A DNA stretch of 64,000 nt from Marinoscillum luteum (lineage in GTDB: Bacteria; Bacteroidota; Bacteroidia; Cytophagales; Cyclobacteriaceae): assembly GCF_044005705.1 (NCBI RefSeq), contig NZ_JBIPKE010000009.1, forward strand, positions 1 to 64,000. Direction: 5' to 3'. A program made the translations under genes and the position numbers. Position 1 is the stretch's first letter, and each line of letters opens with the position of its first letter. Of the stretch, positions 61,363 through 64,000 are shown piece by piece. The notes beneath the pieces were generated by a model that was not told where the DNA came from, did no database searches, and was given only the letters and a program-made list of their open reading frames with translations.

Positions 61363-62697
61363 ATGAGCAAACAAATTATTTTAGGAGACAAGGAATACTT
61401 CAGCGGAATCGGCAAGATCGCTTTTGAAGGAAAGGAATCAGACAATCCCTTTGCTTTCAAATATTATGATGAAAACAGAGTAGTGGCAGGTAAAACCCTG
61501 AAGGAACACTTCCGGTTTGCAATTGCCTACTGGCACACCTTCTGCGGTACCGGTGGAGATCCATTTGGTCCTGGCACCAAAGATTTTCCATGGAGCACAG
61601 CAGGAGACGCTTACCAGCGCGCCAAAGATAAAATGGATGCTGGTTTTGAGTTTATCTCTAAAATCGGAGCACCATTCTATTGCTTCCATGATTTTGACCT
61701 GATAGAGGAGGGGGATACCCTGGCTGAGTCTGCCAAGCGACTTGATTTTATCACGGATTATGCCAAAGAAAAGCAGGCCGCTGCCGGCACTAAGTTGCTT
61801 TGGGGTACGGCCAACTTGTTTTCCAATCCACGCTACATGAATGGAGCCGCAACCAATCCAAACTTTGAGGTGGTGGCCTATGCAGGAGCACAGGTGAAAA
61901 ATGCACTGGACGCGACTATCAAACTCGGTGGAGAAAACTATGTATTCTGGGGGGGTAGAGAAGGCTACATGAGCCTGCTCAATACCAATGTGAAGAGTGA
62001 ACTGGATCACCTGGCGCAGTTTCTGCATATGGCCAAAGACTATGCAAGAAGTCAGGGATTCAAAGGTAATTTCTTTATTGAACCTAAACCCATGGAGCCT
62101 ACCAAGCATCAGTATGATTTCGATGCGGCTACTGTGCTGGGATTCCTCAGAGAGTATGATTTGTTGGCTGATTTCAAGCTGAATCTAGAAGTGAATCACG
62201 CTACGCTGGCACAGCATACCATGCAGCACGAGATGCAGATAGCAGCTAATGCCGGAGCACTGGGTAGTATGGACGCTAACAGAGGCGACTATCAGAATGG
62301 ATGGGATACAGATCAGTTCCCGACTAACCTGAATGAACTCACTGAGATGATGTTGGTATTCCTGGAAGTAGGTGGCCTACAGGGTGGAGGGATCAACTTC
62401 GATGCGAAGACCCGAAGAAACTCTACGGATCTGGCCGATATTTTCCATGCTCACATAGGAGGTATGGATGCTTTTGCCAGAGCACTGATTACAGCAGATG
62501 CCATTTTGACTCAGTCTGATTATAGCAGACTGAAAGCAGAGCGATATGCTTCTTTTGGTACTGCAGATGGCAAGGCCTTTGAAGGTGGAAAATTAAAACT
62601 GACAGATCTGGCGAAAATTGGCGCTGGCATGGACAACATTCCTTTGCAGAGTGGCAAGCAAGAGCTGTTTGAAAACATAATCAACCAATATATTTAA
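61363..62697 (+). CDS. xylA: Xylose isomerase
   Basis: 444 residues; converts D-xylose to D-xylulose. Class II-type length and motifs: YWHTFCGTGGDPFGPGTK, FYCFHDFDL (catalytic His), VFWGGREGYMSLLNT, FFIEPKPMEPTKHQYDFD, NHATLAQHTMQHE, SMDANRGDYQNGWDTDQFP. Followed by a strong terminator. Confidence 0.95.
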   Translation: MSKQIILGDKEYFSGIGKIAFEGKESDNPFAFKYYDENRVVAGKTLKEHFRFAIAYWHTFCGTGGDPFGPGTKDFPWSTAGDAYQRAKDKMDAGFEFISKIGAPFYCFHDFDLIEEGDTLAESAKRLDFITDYAKEKQAAAGTKLLWGTANLFSNPRYMNGAATNPNFEVVAYAGAQVKNALDATIKLGGENYVFWGGREGYMSLLNTNVKSELDHLAQFLHMAKDYARSQGFKGNFFIEPKPMEPTKHQYDFDAATVLGFLREYDLLADFKLNLEVNHATLAQHTMQHEMQIAANAGALGSMDANRGDYQNGWDTDQFPTNLNELTEMMLVFLEVGGLQGGGINFDAKTRRNSTDLADIFHAHIGGMDAFARALITADAILTQSDYSRLKAERYASFGTADGKAFEGGKLKLTDLAKIGAGMDNIPLQSGKQELFENIINQYI

Positions 62698-62727
62698 GAG
62701 GTTCACTTTTTGGTTTAGGTGAATTCC

Positions 62728-62760
62728 AAAGGGAAATGATTCGTTTCATTTCCCTTTTTT
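62728..62760. terminator. Terminator after xylA (bidirectional)
   Basis: 12-base perfect stem AAAGGGAAATGA (62728-62739) and TCATTTCCCTTT (62746-62757), 6-base loop TTCGTT, then T-run. Confidence 0.88.
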
Positions 62761-62781
62761 ATGTTTAAAATATCCTGAATT

Positions 62782-64000
62782 TCAAATTCTCAGTCCAATG
62801 CGATAGCCCAGCCATAATTTTTGAGAATTCTTGGAACTAGACCTTTCCAATAGAGGGTTGGTACCCACTAAGTCCATCGGGTTGAATCGGTCATTGATGC
62901 CATAGAAATAGAGGTAGTGAAGCACCGGGCCGGCATGGATAGACATGCGCTCTGTAATCTGCCCACCGAGCGAAATATTGAACCTACCATTGATTGGAAC
63001 GCTGGTAATCTGCTGATTGGAAGGGAGGAGCGTGTGACCAGTTAATTCAACTCCCAGATAGAGAAATTTGGCAATGTTTTGTTGACTTCCAAAGCCAAAA
63101 CCTGAAGTCCAGAAATTCTTTTCATAGCTAATGCCAGAAGTGATGATGGTATAAAAATGTTTGACTCCAGACTTGAATGACATGTTAAATTCGGTGACAT
63201 CATTATAGTCAATATCTAAAGCGATCACTTCACCTTTTGCCAGGTTGACCAGACCGAACATCGTTCCGTATTCCACTTTTTCGGCCATATTCACCAGGCC
63301 TACCTGTACTCCTTTTAATGTAGAAGCAGAATTGACGGTCCCCAATTGTAGGCCTTTGAGCGTGTCGCCCACATGGTTGTAGAGCAAGGTAGCTTGCATC
63401 CCCCGTAGGGAATGATGTGTGTAATTCATCACACTGCCAAGCTGTGCTCCTGTCAATTTTCCATGAGCATGATTGTAGCCGAGGGCCAGCTGGGCTCCAC
63501 TGGTGTTGCTGGCCATATTGGCACCCAAGGCCATTTGAATACCCATAAGGGTATCCCTGGCCAAATTATAGCCCCATGACGCCTGCATGCCTCTGACGTC
63601 TTCCGCTACATTCGCACCCATGGATGCCTGCAGACCACTGAGGTCTGCAGAGTAGTTGGCCGCGAGAGCCATTTGTACCCCCATTGCCGATCCAGAAACA
63701 GCATTGGCACCTAGAGCGGCCTGAAAGCCCTTCATTTCGGACTTACTCAGGTTGAATGCACCACCTATTTGAAGGCCCTCGATATCCCCGCCAGCAGTGT
63801 TGGCCAGACCAGCAATCTGAAGGCCTCTGACTTGTCCACGGTTGGCATTAAACATGCCCAATTCAACGCCATCAACCCCTCCGGCATAACCCGCCAGGAT
63901 GTTCAAAGAGATGTGGTTGGTGACCTGACTGCTAACCTGACCATTAGTGCTCACTCCTGGTACAAGGGAAAGTTGAGCCCAGCGGTCTTCTCCTGAAGGG
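62782..64000 (-). CDS. LA_2272-like surface-repeat protein (5' end beyond the right edge)
   Basis: The frame is open from 64000 to a stop at 62782 (at least 405 residues); the start lies outside the window. The visible part begins with WAQLSLVPGVSTNGQ and SLNILAGYAGG, then about 20 imperfect ~16-residue units of the kind GLQ..G..N (GVQMALAANYSADLSGLQ, GAQLALGYNHAHGKLTGAQ), typical of beta-helical repeat proteins in Bacteroidota (LA_2272 surface-repeat type). From ~residue 260 (in the visible part) it becomes a beta-barrel-like C-terminal domain ending YRIGLRI. Probably an outer-membrane surface protein. Confidence 0.8.
   Translation of the reverse strand, partial: PSGEDRWAQLSLVPGVSTNGQVSSQVTNHISLNILAGYAGGVDGVELGMFNANRGQVRGLQIAGLANTAGGDIEGLQIGGAFNLSKSEMKGFQAALGANAVSGSAMGVQMALAANYSADLSGLQASMGANVAEDVRGMQASWGYNLARDTLMGIQMALGANMASNTSGAQLALGYNHAHGKLTGAQLGSVMNYTHHSLRGMQATLLYNHVGDTLKGLQLGTVNSASTLKGVQVGLVNMAEKVEYGTMFGLVNLAKGEVIALDIDYNDVTEFNMSFKSGVKHFYTIITSGISYEKNFWTSGFGFGSQQNIAKFLYLGVELTGHTLLPSNQQITSVPINGRFNISLGGQITERMSIHAGPVLHYLYFYGINDRFNPMDLVGTNPLLERSSSKNSQKLWLGYRIGLRI

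Overview
The window looks like chromosomal DNA from a Bacteroidota bacterium, most likely of the Cytophagales type. Pointers are a PorD (DUF4835) gene, a DUF6090 protein, an LA_2272-like surface-repeat protein, a NUDIX-type sugar regulator beside xylose genes, Bacteroidota-style promoters and weak Shine-Dalgarno sites, TTG starts, and an AADC/RsmG/ECF-sigma/glycosyltransferase order. No rRNA, tRNA or CRISPR array was seen. Both edges cut genes: a giant calcium-repeat surface protein on the left and a surface-repeat protein on the right.

Layout. 1-3.9 kb: secreted thrombospondin-type-3 repeat protein. 4.5-8.5 kb: sirtuin, then a four-gene overlapping envelope operon (LolA-like, secreted YidD-like, two paralogous TPR/membrane proteins) and a TM2 protein. 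8.6-17.8 kb: housekeeping genes (PLP decarboxylase, rsmG, ECF sigma factor, GT2; tgt, LptF/G permease, EamA exporter, oligopeptidase B-like lipoprotein). 17.8-19.3 kb: a frameshifted UPF0145 gene, then four copies of an inverted-repeat element, one enclosing a GIY-YIG nuclease gene, the whole bracketed by a 19-bp direct repeat. 19.3-33.8 kb: core genes (ispE, fabI, recN, porD, coaBC, rpoZ-like, bamD, OstA-like, tilS, mdh, ppk1).

33.9-49.4 kb is a carbohydrate locus: two MFS transporters, two Gfo/Idh/MocA oxidoreductases, two TIM-barrel isomerases, two large lipoproteins carrying c-type cytochrome and beta-propeller dehydrogenase domains (one also fused to a DUF1080/3-keto-glycoside hydrolase domain), and a TonB-dependent receptor. 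Together they suggest an oxidative glycoside-degradation system in which a sugar is oxidised to a keto-glycoside at the cell surface or in the periplasm, the keto-glycoside is cleaved by the fused hydrolase, and the product is imported and reduced or isomerised inside.

49.4-59 kb is an accessory stretch: small hypothetical proteins, a heme-oxygenase-fold-like protein, a V4R/DUF2378-like protein, a flavin oxidase, DinB, a gluconate permease, a DUF6090 protein, and a tandem array of ~210-bp units rich in triloop hairpins with a ~630-bp higher-order period. A LacI-type decamer (CAATCGTTTG) recurs in three intergenic regions, at the carbohydrate locus, at the heme-oxygenase-like gene and at the gluconate permease. 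59-62.7 kb is the xylose module: NUDIX-HTH regulator divergent from xylB-xylA across a near-perfect 31-bp palindrome.

All calls come from reading the sequence and recognising families. No database search was run.
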